DNA of 64,000 bases from Sphingomonadaceae bacterium (GTDB lineage: Bacteria > Pseudomonadota > Alphaproteobacteria > Sphingomonadales > Sphingomonadaceae), in assembly GCA_947473355.1 (NCBI GenBank), contig CANJCQ010000005.1, positions 1-64,000 on the forward strand, in the 5' to 3' direction. Positions 10,309-23,373 of this stretch are shown piece after piece (the stretch's first letter is position 1; each line of letters starts with the position of its first letter). A program made the position numbers and the translations under genes. Under the pieces are notes generated by a model. It saw only the letters and a program-made list of their open reading frames with translations. It was not told the origin of the DNA and searched no databases.

Positions 10309-10457
10309 GGCAATCCCCTCTTTCCGGCGGATGGTGTTGGTATTCGAAAGTACCGGCGCTTGACAGGTATCAATGCCGCTCCTCGAATTTCATACTATCC
10401 TCCCCTTGTGTTGCGAAATTGCAACACTATCTCCCGAGCACAGGAGGCAGAACCACC

Positions 10458-13033
<2,576 letters not shown>

Positions 13034-13037
<4 letters not shown>

Positions 13038-14021
13038 AACGGCCGCCCCGGCGGCCCCGCCAGATCAAGCGGCTTATCGCGGATCCATTTCGAGAGCATC
13101 AGCTTGCGGCCCCGTGTGACCGGCAGCCCGGCGTGCCACATGGCAGGCTCGGGCTGTCCCCTGGCGTCGGTGTTGACGAAAAACAGGCCGTCGCCGGGCT
13201 TGCCGTTTAGTTCCAGCCCCAGCCGGAGAAAAGCCGGTTGCCCCGCCTTGATACCCCTCGCTGAGCGTGACCAGAAAGGTCGCCACCCGCTGGTTATCCC
13301 CGCCGGGCAGGGCATCGCTGTGGAGTTTGTATTCCTGCCCCGGCTGGTAGCTCAACACCTGAAGCGGCTCGCCTTGCTCGCATGTGGTTGCACTCGCTGC
13401 GGCAATGCGGCGATTGATGGCATGGAGCACCGGGTCTTCGATGACGAAAGGGAAGCCGGCGGAGTGCGCAGTCCTCACCGGGTCTTGCCGCTGCTGGCCG
13501 GTGGCGGGATCGAAAACCACTGCGGGCGCGAGCCGGGGCAGGGCGAGTTCGGCAAGATAGCGGCATTCGTCCACCGTGAGGAAAGCTGGCAGGCGTTCGA
13601 TGCGAGGCGCGGCGTGGACGGTCGCGCGCTCCGGCGGCATCCCGAGCGGATTGCCCTCCTCGTCCAGCGCCATGGCTGCGATCAGCGAGCACTGCTTGCG
13701 CGCGAGCGGATCCTTCGCGGCGCGGCGCGAAAGCATGGCCAGCGCTTCGCTCCAGCGCCGCCCGCTGCCGCCAGCGCCGTTGGCAAGCAGCGCAATGTGG
13801 ACCGCCGCCGCTTCATCGAGGCCAAGTTCAGCTGCCCTGCCATAGAGCCGCCTTGCCTCGCCAAGATCGCGCCGGATCAGCGCTCCCGCCATGCGCCAGT
13901 CGGCCAGAGTCAGCGCGGCCATGCCATCGCCGCCAAGGGTCGCCTGTTCGAGCAGGGCAAAAGCCTCGCCCACCCGGCCTTGGGCAGCGAGCAATTCGGC
14001 GCGTGAGGCGTGGTCTTGCAT
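13034..14021 (-). pseudogene. Prolyl-4-hydroxylase-like 2OG-Fe(II) oxygenase with Sel1/TPR-like N-terminus, apparent frameshift
   Basis: Frame 1 (13074..14021) carries LHSDAL and GYQGGATGF. Frame 2 (13034..13315) carries the expected continuation LRLGLELNGKPGDGLFFVNTD...WHAGLPVTRGRKLMLSKWIR. The junction is at AAAA 13229-13232. Confidence 0.8.
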
Positions 14022-14109
14022 GACAGCCCCGGCCTAACGCCTGTTTAGCGCAAAGCAAAGGGGCGGAGGATTGCTCCCCCGCCCCTGATTGCCTTGCTAT
14101 GTCCGAAGA

Positions 14110-17100
14110 TCAGAACTTGGCGCGGACCCCGGCGTAGAACTGACGGCCACGAACCGAATAAATCGGGCTGCCGGTGCCGCCGCCCGCAACGCGCTCGCCG
14201 GTGCCGGTCTGGCCGAACGGCGGGATCACGTTGAACAGGTTGTCGACGCCTGCATAGAACTTGAGGTTCTTGAGGGTGCCGGACTTCTCCATGTCCCACT
14301 CGAAGCGGAAATCATGATAGAAGACTGCCGGATACTGCGAAGATGTGGCGTAGTCCGCATCCTGTGGCAGACGATCCTGCAAAGCGTTGAAGTCTTCGTA
14401 GGCGTTGATCCACATCGATCCGATGTAGTGGACTTCCCAGCCAAAGGTGAACGGACCCTTGGAGACGTCCATCGACACGCGGAACTCGTTGGTCGGATCG
14501 CCCAGTTCGCCCAGCACGCGGTTTTCGAAGTCCGGAAGAGTCGGGTTCTCGTAATTGCTGACCTTGAACGAATGGGTGTAGATCAGGTTGCCCTTGACGC
14601 TGAAATCATTGCCCAGGTTGCGGGCATAATCCAGCTGGAAGTCAACACCGCGGCGCACGCGCTTGGCGAAGTTGAACGGCGCGCTGATCAAGGTGTTGCC
14701 CTGGATCTGGCCAGCGGTTTCACCGAGCGGACCAATGCCCGTGCGGACACGACTGAACAAGCCGCAGAACGGGTTGCTAAGCGTCGGCTGGTCATAGCAG
14801 GCGTTGACGATGTTCTGCGCGGTGAGCGATACGATCACCCCGTTGACTGTGATATCGTAGTAGTCAACGGCAATGTTCAGGCCCGGAATGAACTTGGGTG
14901 TGGCCACCATGCCGACAGTCAGGGACTTCGCTTTTCGGCCTGCAGATTGGGGTTCACCCCGCTGAGGATCGGCAGCGAATAGGCGTTGTTGTTAACGTTG
15001 CCAATCAATGCGCCGAGATCGGCCGTGCAATTGGCTCCGCGGAACTGCGTCCCCGCGCCGATGCGGCTTGTGGAGCAAGGATCGGTGAAGCCCGGAGCGA
15101 AGTTCGGGATCAGATCGCCGAAGGTTTCCGACAGGTTCGGTGCGCGCACCGAGCGGCTGTAGTTGGCGCGGAAATTCAGGCCCGGTGTCGGCGACCACTG
15201 GCCGCCGCCGTTCCAAGCCCAGACCGTGCCTGCGCCGCTGTTGTAGTCTGACACACGGGCCGCACCGGTCAGGGTCAGCTCTTCAAGGAAAGGCTGGTTC
15301 TTGAACAGCGGGATCCGGATTTCGCCGTAGGCTTCCTTCACCGTGAACGCCGGGGGCAGGAAGTTGCCGAAGGCGACCGCATTGGTGTTGCCAGATGCAC
15401 CGAAGTCATCCTGCCGATACTCGGCAGTTTCCTTGCGATATTCGCCGCCGAGCACGAAGTCGACCGGGCCGCCCGGCAGGTTGAAGAAGCCGCCGGTGTT
15501 GCCCGCGACGAAGCCGGAAATATCCGTCTGCGCCATCTTCGACTTGTTGCCATAGTTCACGCCGAAATAGGCGATCGAGGCAGCATTGTTGCCCTGGCCG
15601 AAAGGATTGTAGGGCTGGCAAGCCGCGATATCGGCAGCGAGCCGCGCAGTGTTTGCAGCGCCGGCAGGGAAAGCGGTAGCAGAGGCGGGATCAAACTTCG
15701 CGCGGCATTCGATATTGCCCGTGGTCGGGTTGCGGCCTGCATCCAGCGCCAGCATGAAGCGCTGCTTGTCGACATAGCCGGTGGCATTCGTGTTTTCGGT
15801 GAACTTCCCATAGTTGAAGGAAATTTCATATTCCAGTCGGAGTTGAAGGTGCCGCGTGCGCCCACGACAGCGCGATAGGTCTGGCGCAGGAAGCGCTCGT
15901 CGCGCGCACCCAGATCGCTCAGGTTGCGGGCAATGACGAAGCGGTAGGTGCCAGCATTGATTTGCGCCAGATCGGCTGCGTTGAGCGGACCGCCGACACC
16001 CTGGCCACCAAAGGTTGTGCGGGTCTGCGAAGAGGCGATGCCATCAATGTTGCACGACACGGTCAGGCTGGTGTTGCAGCCTGATGCCAGAATGGCGTTG
16101 GTGATCGTGCTGCGAGCGGCGGTGGTCAGGAAGGGGTTGTCCAGACGTACGCGTTCGCGAAGATCGAACTGTGCGAAAGTGCCCTGGATCGAAGCTGTGC
16201 CGGCATTGCCGTCAAACGAAACAACGCGGGTGTACTTGCCTTCCCAGAACAGATCGAGCGCCGGGGACACTTCAAAGTGGCCGAGCATGTTGAAGTTGTA
16301 GCGATCCTGGCGGGGCAGGGCAGTGAACAGCACGCCTTCTCGGCCGGTCTGGCCGTTGCCGCCGGTGATCGTACCGATCACACCGGTGCCGAGGCGGGTA
16401 CCGGTCTGCACTGCCAGCGAGCCATCGGGCTGGAAGATATAGGTGCAGTTGTATGGCGTTCCCGGCGTGACGCCGTTGCTGATGCCGACGCCGCAGTTTG
16501 CGCCGTTGCTGGGCTGGGTGATTGGCACCAGGCCGTTGACGTGGATGCTCGCTTGGCGGATGTCGAGGTGATAGGTGCGGTCGGGAATGCCGTCGCTACC
16601 CATAACCAGGCCGGCAGGATCGAGGTCGGTGCCGACGAAGCCTTCAACCGAGCGCGCCCAGGGTGCATCCGAGGCATAGACACGGTTCTGGTGAGCGTAT
16701 TCTGCCGAAAGCGTGATGTTGCCGCGGCCATCGGCGAAATTCTTGCCCCAGACCGCGTCGATATTGTAGTTGAAGCCATATTTACCTGGTGTAGAAACGC
16801 CCGCCTTGGCGTTAGTTTCAAGCCCTTCGAAATTGCGCTTGAGCATGAAGTTGACCACGCCGGCGATCGCGTCCGAACCATAGACGGCGGAGTTGCCGCC
16901 GGTGACAATATCGACCTTGTCAACCAGGTTAGCCGGGATGGTGTTGGTATCGACCGAAACCGCATTGTTCAGGATGTCAGCGCCGACGTGGCGGCGACCA
17001 TTGACTAGCACCAGCGTGCGCACCGTGCCCAGACCGCGCAGATCGAGCAGGTTGAGGCCAGAGATGCCGACGCCCAGGTTGGGGTTCTGCTGACCGCGCG

Positions 17101-17374
17101 TGGAGCGCAGCTGCGGATAGTCGTTCAGCGAATCGCCGATATTCGAGTGACCCTGGTTGACGAAAGTTTCGCCCGAAATGGCAACGACCGGTACAGTCGA
17201 CTTGAGATCAGGCCGCGAGATGCGCGAGCCGGTGACGACGATGGCATCAGCGGCATCTGCATCCGCGGCGGGAGCGTCCTGCGCCATGGCGGGGCTTGCC
17301 AGGGCTGCGGCAGTGAGCAGCGCGGCGGGTATCATCATAGAATTACCGCGCAGAGCGGCCTTCAGAACAGTCAT
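14110..17374 (-). pseudogene. TonB-dependent receptor split into three frames
   Basis: N-terminal plug ADAIVVTGSRISRPDLKSTVPVV; middle fragment 14919..15755; C-terminal beta-barrel 14110..14910 ending GRQFYAGVRAKF. Frames switch near 15831 and 14932. Confidence 0.85.
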
Positions 17375-17722
17375 TTGCACAGTGCATTCCTTCGGTTGCG
17401 GCCTGGAAATCCAGGGGTGGCAATTTGGCTGGTCTGCTCCTGCCTCGCATGTGCAGCGGGAGCGTGACATTGCCAAAAGATGAATGAGCATGTCGCAACC
17501 GTTTAACTGACACAATTGTTAGTAGATTCACCATTCCAATTTGATGTTTAGTGTGTCATTTTGGCAACATTTGGACTTGGGGTACTACGCAAGCTTGCTC
17601 GCTATTCCCGGACATCGCACCCGCGCCGAGCCCGCACCACGATTGACCCGCCTCGTCGACAGGTTTAACCGAACGTTTAATCCGCTCGCGGATACCCTTT
17701 CAGCTTCACGAGGAATGAACAG

Positions 17723-18508
17723 ATGAAACTCGATTCCAGCATTGCCGCAGTCGTCACTGGTTCGGCATCCGGGCTTGGCGCAGCAACCGCGCGGGCGCTG
17801 GCAGCCAAGGGCGTCAAGGTCGCAATCTTCGATCTGCAGGAAGAAAAGGGCAAGGCCATCGCCGAGGAAATCGGCGGCATCTTCTGCGAAGTGAACGTGA
17901 TGGACGATGCCAGCGTCGATGCCGGGCTCGCCAAGGCCCGCGCCGCGCATGGTCAGGAGCGCATCCTCGTCAATTGCGCGGGCACCGCCAATGCCATCAA
18001 GACCATCAGCCGCGACCGGGAGACCGGGGCGGTGAAGCACTTCCCGATGGATGCCTTCACTTTCATCGTCAATCTCAACCTGATCGGCACTTTCCGCTGC
18101 ATCGCCAAGTCGGCAGCAGGCATGGTCACTGCCGATCCCATCGACGAACTCGGCCAGCGCGGGGTGATCATCAACACTGCCTCGGTCGCTGCCGAAGATG
18201 GCCAGATCGGCCAGGCGGCCTATTCCGCGTCCAAGGGCGGTGTGGTCGGCATGACCCTGCCGATCGCGCGCGACCTGATGAACGAGGGCATCCGGGTGAA
18301 CACCATCCTGCCCGGCATCTTTGAGACGCCGCTGATGAAGTCGCTGCCGGAAAAGGCGCAGGAATCGCTGGCCGCATCGGTGCCTTTCCCCAAGCGTCTG
18401 GGCCGGCCCGAGGAATATGCCAATCTGGCGCTGGCGATGATCGAGAACGATTACTGGAACGGCGAAGACGTCCGGCTCGATGGCGCGATCCGCATGGCAC
18501 CGCGCTGA
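17723..18508 (+). CDS. SDR family oxidoreductase (3-hydroxyacyl-CoA dehydrogenase type-II-like)
   Basis: VVTGSASGLGAATARAL, YSASKGGV, full-length SDR. Confidence 0.88.
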   Translation: MKLDSSIAAVVTGSASGLGAATARALAAKGVKVAIFDLQEEKGKAIAEEIGGIFCEVNVMDDASVDAGLAKARAAHGQERILVNCAGTANAIKTISRDRETGAVKHFPMDAFTFIVNLNLIGTFRCIAKSAAGMVTADPIDELGQRGVIINTASVAAEDGQIGQAAYSASKGGVVGMTLPIARDLMNEGIRVNTILPGIFETPLMKSLPEKAQESLAASVPFPKRLGRPEEYANLALAMIENDYWNGEDVRLDGAIRMAPR

Positions 18509-18523
18509 TCCGACGCAGTGCCA

Positions 18524-19150
18524 ATGGCCGAAGCCGATCTTGGAACGCTGCCCGGGGCGCGGGCGCTGCTGCTGGATACGGCAAGCGCAATCATGCGCGA
18601 GGGCGATGTCGATGATATTTCGCTGTCCGAACTGTCCTTGCGGTCAGGCCTCAATTCGGCACTGGTGAAGTATTATTTCGGCAACAAGGCGGGGCTCCTC
18701 AAAGCCTTGCTGGATCGCGACTGGCAGGCGATTGTCACCAGCGTTGATGCGCTGGTGGCGAAAGACGGCTGGGATCCGGAGGCCAAGCTGCGGCGGCATA
18801 TCTCCAAAGTGGTCGATACCTTCTATGCCGTGCCCTATCTCAACCGGCTGACCATGCGGCTGGTCGGTGAGAGCGACGAAGCCGAGGCGCGGCGGATCGC
18901 CGATTGCTATCTCTCGCCGCTCTACCGTGCCTATGAACAGCTGATCGGTGACGGGGTGAAGGCGGAAGTGTTCCGCCCGATCGACCCGCAATTGTTCTAT
19001 TTCACTGTCACCGGCGCGGTTGACCGGTTCTTTTCGGCGCGGCTGGTGCTAAGGCACTGCTTCGATCAGGAAGTCCTGACCGAAGAGCTGCGCGACCGCT
19101 ATCGCGAACACACCGTGGACATCATCATGGCAGGCATCCTTGCGCACTGA
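18524..19150 (+). CDS. TetR/AcrR family transcriptional regulator
   Basis: N-terminal HTH ...LSLRSGLNSALVKYYFGNKAGLLKALLDRD. Confidence 0.88.
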   Translation: MAEADLGTLPGARALLLDTASAIMREGDVDDISLSELSLRSGLNSALVKYYFGNKAGLLKALLDRDWQAIVTSVDALVAKDGWDPEAKLRRHISKVVDTFYAVPYLNRLTMRLVGESDEAEARRIADCYLSPLYRAYEQLIGDGVKAEVFRPIDPQLFYFTVTGAVDRFFSARLVLRHCFDQEVLTEELRDRYREHTVDIIMAGILAH

Positions 19151-20033
19151 AAAACCCGGCACATGGCATGTGGGCGTGATCGGCGGCTCGGGCATCGCCG
19201 ATGGCGTGGAGCTGGACGATGCGCAGGAGATCGAGGTCGCCAGCCCCTTCGGTGAGCCGTCCGGGCCAGTGACCACGGGGCACATCGGCGATGTCCGCTT
19301 CACCTTCATCGCGCGGCACGGCGCGGGCCACCGCATTCCCCCCAGCTCGGTCAATTTCCGCGCCAACATCGACGTTCTCAAGCGCTGCGGGGTGACTGAT
19401 CTGCTGGCGCTTTCCGCCATCGGATCACTGCGCGAGGAATTTGCGCCGGGGCATTTCGTGGCCGTGGACCAGTTCATCGATCGCACTTCGGCGCGCGCTT
19501 CCAGCTTCTTCGGCCCGGGCCTCGTCGCTCATGTCAGCCTTGCCGATCCGGTCTGTCCGAGGCTGGCAGGCTTTGCCGCCGAGGCTGCGCGCGGCGCCGG
19601 GGCCACAGTTCACGATTCCGGCTGCTATGTCGCCATCGAGGGCCCACAGTTCTCGACCCGCGCCGAGAGCCTGCTTTATCGGCAATGGGGCGCGGATGTG
19701 ATCGGCATGACGGCGATGCCCGAGGCCCGCCTCGCCCGCGAGGCCGAGCTCCCCTATGCCATGCTCGCCATGGTCACTGACTATGATTGCTGGCGCGAGG
19801 ACGAGGCCGGGGTCGAGGCGGCGGAAGTGTTCGCAGTGATGGCGGCCAATGCGACGCGCGCGCGCAGCGCAGTCAAAGGGCTGGCAGCTTTGTTGCCGCA
19901 GGTTCGCGAGCCCAGCCCGATCGATCATGCGCTCGAACATTCCATGGCCACTGCGCCTGCGGCCCGTGATCCCAGACTGGTCGCGATGCTCGATGCCGTG
20001 GCAGGGCGGGTGCTGCGACCGACCGGAGACTGA
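19140..20033 (+). CDS. MTAP/PNP family S-methyl-5'-thioadenosine (or thioinosine) phosphorylase
   Basis: VGVIGGSGIADG, RHGAGHRIPPSSVNFRANI, EGPQFSTRAES; TTG start overlapping the tetR end. Confidence 0.9.
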   Translation: MRTEKPGTWHVGVIGGSGIADGVELDDAQEIEVASPFGEPSGPVTTGHIGDVRFTFIARHGAGHRIPPSSVNFRANIDVLKRCGVTDLLALSAIGSLREEFAPGHFVAVDQFIDRTSARASSFFGPGLVAHVSLADPVCPRLAGFAAEAARGAGATVHDSGCYVAIEGPQFSTRAESLLYRQWGADVIGMTAMPEARLAREAELPYAMLAMVTDYDCWREDEAGVEAAEVFAVMAANATRARSAVKGLAALLPQVREPSPIDHALEHSMATAPAARDPRLVAMLDAVAGRVLRPTGD

Positions 20034-20039
20034 TCTGAC

Positions 20040-20759
20040 ATGCACGGCTTCGCCAATCCCGCTCGCTTTCTGCGCATTGCGCGCTGGCTGACGCCGCTGT
20101 TGCTGCTCGTCGGCCTCGCCATGGCGGGCATCTCGCTGGCGATGGGGCTGTGGAGCGTGCCGCCCGACCGCTTGCAGGGCGATACAGTGCGCATCCTGTT
20201 CATCCATGTTCCCGCCGCATGGCTCGGCATGGCCGGCTGGATGGCAATTGCAGGCGCAAGTTTTACCGAGCTGGTCTGGCGCCACCCGCTGGCCGGGATC
20301 GCGGCGCGGGCTGCCGCTGTGCCGGGCGCCGTGTTCACCGCGATCTGCCTTGCCACCGGATCGCTTTGGGGCCGCCCGGCCTGGGGCACCTGGTGGGAAT
20401 GGGACGGGCGGCTGACCAGCATGCTGGTGCTGTTGTTCCTCTATTTCGCCTATATTGCGCTCGCCGATGCGGCGAGCCGCGCCGGGAGCGGACAGGGGCG
20501 GATGGCGGCGATCTTCGGCCTGATTGGCGCGGTCAACATTCCGATCATTCACTATTCGGTGCTGTGGTGGAACAGCCTGCACCAGCCGCCGAGCATTACT
20601 ATGGGCAAGTCGGCGATTGCCGGTGTATTTTTGTACCCATTGCTGGCCGCGACGCTGGGCTTCTCGCTGATCTTCGGCGGCGTGGTGCTGGCGCGGATGC
20701 GGGCGATCCTGGCAGATCAGCAGGCGGAGGCAAGGTTGCGCCGCAAGGCGATGGAGTGA
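20040..20759 (+). CDS. ccmC: Heme exporter/cytochrome c biogenesis protein CcmC
   Basis: WGTWWEWDGRLTS, RILFIHVPAAWLGMAGW and multiple TM segments. Confidence 0.93.
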   Translation: MHGFANPARFLRIARWLTPLLLLVGLAMAGISLAMGLWSVPPDRLQGDTVRILFIHVPAAWLGMAGWMAIAGASFTELVWRHPLAGIAARAAAVPGAVFTAICLATGSLWGRPAWGTWWEWDGRLTSMLVLLFLYFAYIALADAASRAGSGQGRMAAIFGLIGAVNIPIIHYSVLWWNSLHQPPSITMGKSAIAGVFLYPLLAATLGFSLIFGGVVLARMRAILADQQAEARLRRKAME

Positions 20760-20788
20760 TCCCCTCGTAGCTTGCCTTAACCCGCTTT

Positions 20789-20884
20789 CGTCATTCCAGC
20801 GTAAGCGGGAACCCATCTCCCGCCATATCGGTTTGAGCAAACTTCGAGCTCGTAAGCTGGGTCCCCGCATTCGCGGGGATGACG
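20789..20884. repeat. REP-type inverted repeat (CGTCATTCC...GCGGGAACCCA / TGGGTCCCCGC...GGGGATGACG)
   Basis: Imperfect inverted repeat filling the ccmC-selD convergent intergenic region. Confidence 0.8.
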
Positions 20885-20916
20885 TTAAAGGTTAGGGGGA
20901 TTGGCAAGATACCGCG

Positions 20917-21975
20917 TCACATGGCAGCAATCCGCACCGCACCCTCGCACATCTCACCAATCACCGCCGCCCGGTCAAACCCCGCCGCCCGGATGCAGTC
21001 CATCGCCGCAGCCACACCTTCCGGCGCCACTGCCACCAGCAGGCCGCCGCTGGTCTGCGGATCGGTCAGCAGGTCGCGCTGCCACTCTGCCAGTTCCGGC
21101 GAAAGATCGGCTTCGTGGCCATAACTCGCCCAGTTGCGGTCTGAGGCGCCGGTGCGGGTGCCGCTGCGGGCGAGATCGGCAACGCTTTCCAGCAGCGGCA
21201 GAGCGTCAAATCGGACCTTCGCGCCAAGGCCGGAACCGCGGCACATTTCCAGCCCATGGCCGAGCAGGCCGAAGCCAGTGACGTCGGTTATTGCGTGCAC
21301 TTGGGGCAGGGCGGCAAGTTCCGCGCCCACGGCATTGAGCTTTGTCGCCGAGGCGACCAGCGCGGCATAGGCCTTGTCATGCGCCACCGCGTCCAACGCT
21401 CCACCTTTCAGCGCCGCGCTCAGGACGCCGACGCCGAGCGGTTTGGTCAGGATCAGCACATCGCCGGCCTGTGCGCCCGAATTGCGCATCACCCGGTCCG
21501 GATGGACGAGGCCGATCACTGCGAGGCCATAGATCGGCTCGGGCGCATCGATCGAATGGCCGCCCGCCACCGGGATCCCCGCCTCGGCGCAGATCGAGGC
21601 GCCGCCCGCCAGAATCACGGAGACTGTCTCGGGCGCGATCTTGCCGAGCGGCATGCCGAGGATAGCGAGCGCCATGATCGGCCGCCCGCCCATGGCATAG
21701 ACATCCGACAGCGCATTGGCTGCGGCGATACGGCCGAAATCGCGGGCATCATCGACAATCGGCATGAAGAAATCGGTGGTGGCAATAACGGCCTGATCGT
21801 CGGAAATGCGGTAGACAGCCGCATCGTCGCCCGTTTCGGTGCCAACCAGCAGATCAGGGAAAGCCTGCATCTTGGGCATGGCCGCGAGCAGTTCGTGCAG
21901 CATGGCCGGCGAAAGCTTGCAGCCGCAGCCGCCGCCGTGGGAGAGCGCGGTCAGGCGGGTTTCGTATTCGGCCAT
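20917..21975 (-). CDS. selD: Selenide, water dikinase (selenophosphate synthetase), Cys form
   Basis: [69 protein letters not shown]. Confidence 0.96.
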   Translation of the reverse strand: MAEYETRLTALSHGGGCGCKLSPAMLHELLAAMPKMQAFPDLLVGTETGDDAAVYRISDDQAVIATTDFFMPIVDDARDFGRIAAANALSDVYAMGGRPIMALAILGMPLGKIAPETVSVILAGGASICAEAGIPVAGGHSIDAPEPIYGLAVIGLVHPDRVMRNSGAQAGDVLILTKPLGVGVLSAALKGGALDAVAHDKAYAALVASATKLNAVGAELAALPQVHAITDVTGFGLLGHGLEMCRGSGLGAKVRFDALPLLESVADLARSGTRTGASDRNWASYGHEADLSPELAEWQRDLLTDPQTSGGLLVAVAPEGVAAAMDCIRAAGFDRAAVIGEMCEGAVRIAAM

Positions 21976-22023
21976 GTTCAACTTTCTTGTCCGGTGGCAT
22001 AGGGGGCAGTGAGGAGGATCCCG

Positions 22024-23373
22024 TTGCACGCTGAAAACCCGCTTCGCAAGCTGCCCTCGGTGCAGCACTTGCTCGAATTGGCACCTGCGGCGGAAATGTG
22101 CGTGAAGCATGGGCGCGCGGCTGTGACCTCGGCGATCCGCGTGGTGCTGGGTGAGCTGCGCAGTGAAATTGCGCGCGGGGCCGGGCGGGTTGTGGACGGC
22201 GCGGCCATTCTGGAACGATGCGACAAGCTCGTCGCCGCCCGCCGCCGCCCCGGCCTGCGCCGGGTGATCAATGCCACGGGCATCGTGCTTCACACCAATC
22301 TCGGTCGTGCGCCGCTGGCAGCGGAGGCCATTGCGGCTATGGCAGACATCGCGGCGGGCTACAGCAATCTGGAATTCGATCTTGCGAGTGGCAAGCGAGG
22401 TTCGCGCACCGCTGCGCTGGAACCGCTGTTGCGCGAGGTGGCTGGCGCAGAAGCGGCGCTGGCGGTCAACAACGGCGCGGCGGCCATCCTTCTGGCGCTT
22501 TCGGCTTTGGCGGGCGGCGGCGAGGTGATCGTTTCGCGCGGCGAGCTTGTCGAGATCGGCGGCGGCTTCCGCATTCCCGATGTGATCATGCAAGGAGGGG
22601 CACGGCTGGTCGAGGTGGGCTCGACCAACAAGACAAGGCTGGCGGATTACCGCGAGGCCATCGGCCCGGAAACGCGGGTACTGCTCAAGGTCCACCAAAG
22701 CAATTTCCGCACCGTCGGCTTCACTGCGGAGACCGGGATCGGCGAACTTGCGGGGCTGGCGCGCGAACATGGCCTGCTGGTCGTAGCCGACCTTGGTAGC
22801 GGCCTGCTGCGGCCTTCGCCCGGCTCGCTTGAGCCCACTTTGGCCGAGGCGCTGGGCGCGGGCGCAGACCTCGTAACCTGCAGTGGCGACAAACTCCTCG
22901 GCGGCCCGCAGGCGGGGCTGATCCTTGGGCGCAAGGCGGCAGTCGATCCGCTGCGCAGCCATCCGCTGCTCCGCGCGGTGCGGCTCGACAAGATGACGCT
23001 GGCGGCGCTGGAGGCGACCCTTATGCTGCACCGCGACCAGCCTGATCGCGTGCCGGTGACCCGCATGCTGGCGCAGGGCGAGGCAGAGTTGCAGGCGCGA
23101 GCGGAACGGCTGCAAAGCTTGCTGGGCTACGGCAATTTGATCGCCAGCGAGGCCTACGCCGGCGGCGGTGCGCTGCCCGAGGAGCGCATCGCCAGCCGCG
23201 CGCTGGCGCTTGATCTGCCTATGGGGGCGGATGCAGTAGCTGCCAAGTTGCGCGAAGGGGCGCCTGCCGTGGTTGGCCGGATCGCCGATGGCCAGCTTCT
23301 GATCGACATGCTGACTGTCTCCGACGCCGAGCTGCCCGCTCTGGCTAAAGCCCTCAAGGCTGTCCTGGGGTGA
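22024..23373 (+). CDS. selA: L-seryl-tRNA(Sec) selenium transferase
   Basis: [51 protein letters not shown]-lysine motif; SD gaggagg before TTG 22024. Confidence 0.95.
   Translation: MHAENPLRKLPSVQHLLELAPAAEMCVKHGRAAVTSAIRVVLGELRSEIARGAGRVVDGAAILERCDKLVAARRRPGLRRVINATGIVLHTNLGRAPLAAEAIAAMADIAAGYSNLEFDLASGKRGSRTAALEPLLREVAGAEAALAVNNGAAAILLALSALAGGGEVIVSRGELVEIGGGFRIPDVIMQGGARLVEVGSTNKTRLADYREAIGPETRVLLKVHQSNFRTVGFTAETGIGELAGLAREHGLLVVADLGSGLLRPSPGSLEPTLAEALGAGADLVTCSGDKLLGGPQAGLILGRKAAVDPLRSHPLLRAVRLDKMTLAALEATLMLHRDQPDRVPVTRMLAQGEAELQARAERLQSLLGYGNLIASEAYAGGGALPEERIASRALALDLPMGADAVAAKLREGAPAVVGRIADGQLLIDMLTVSDAELPALAKALKAVLG

Noticed and set aside
19425-20870. 481-aa minus-strand ORF across the phosphorylase and ccmC genes
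   Set aside because: Antisense to two well-supported genes; Arg/Gln/His-rich low-complexity translation.
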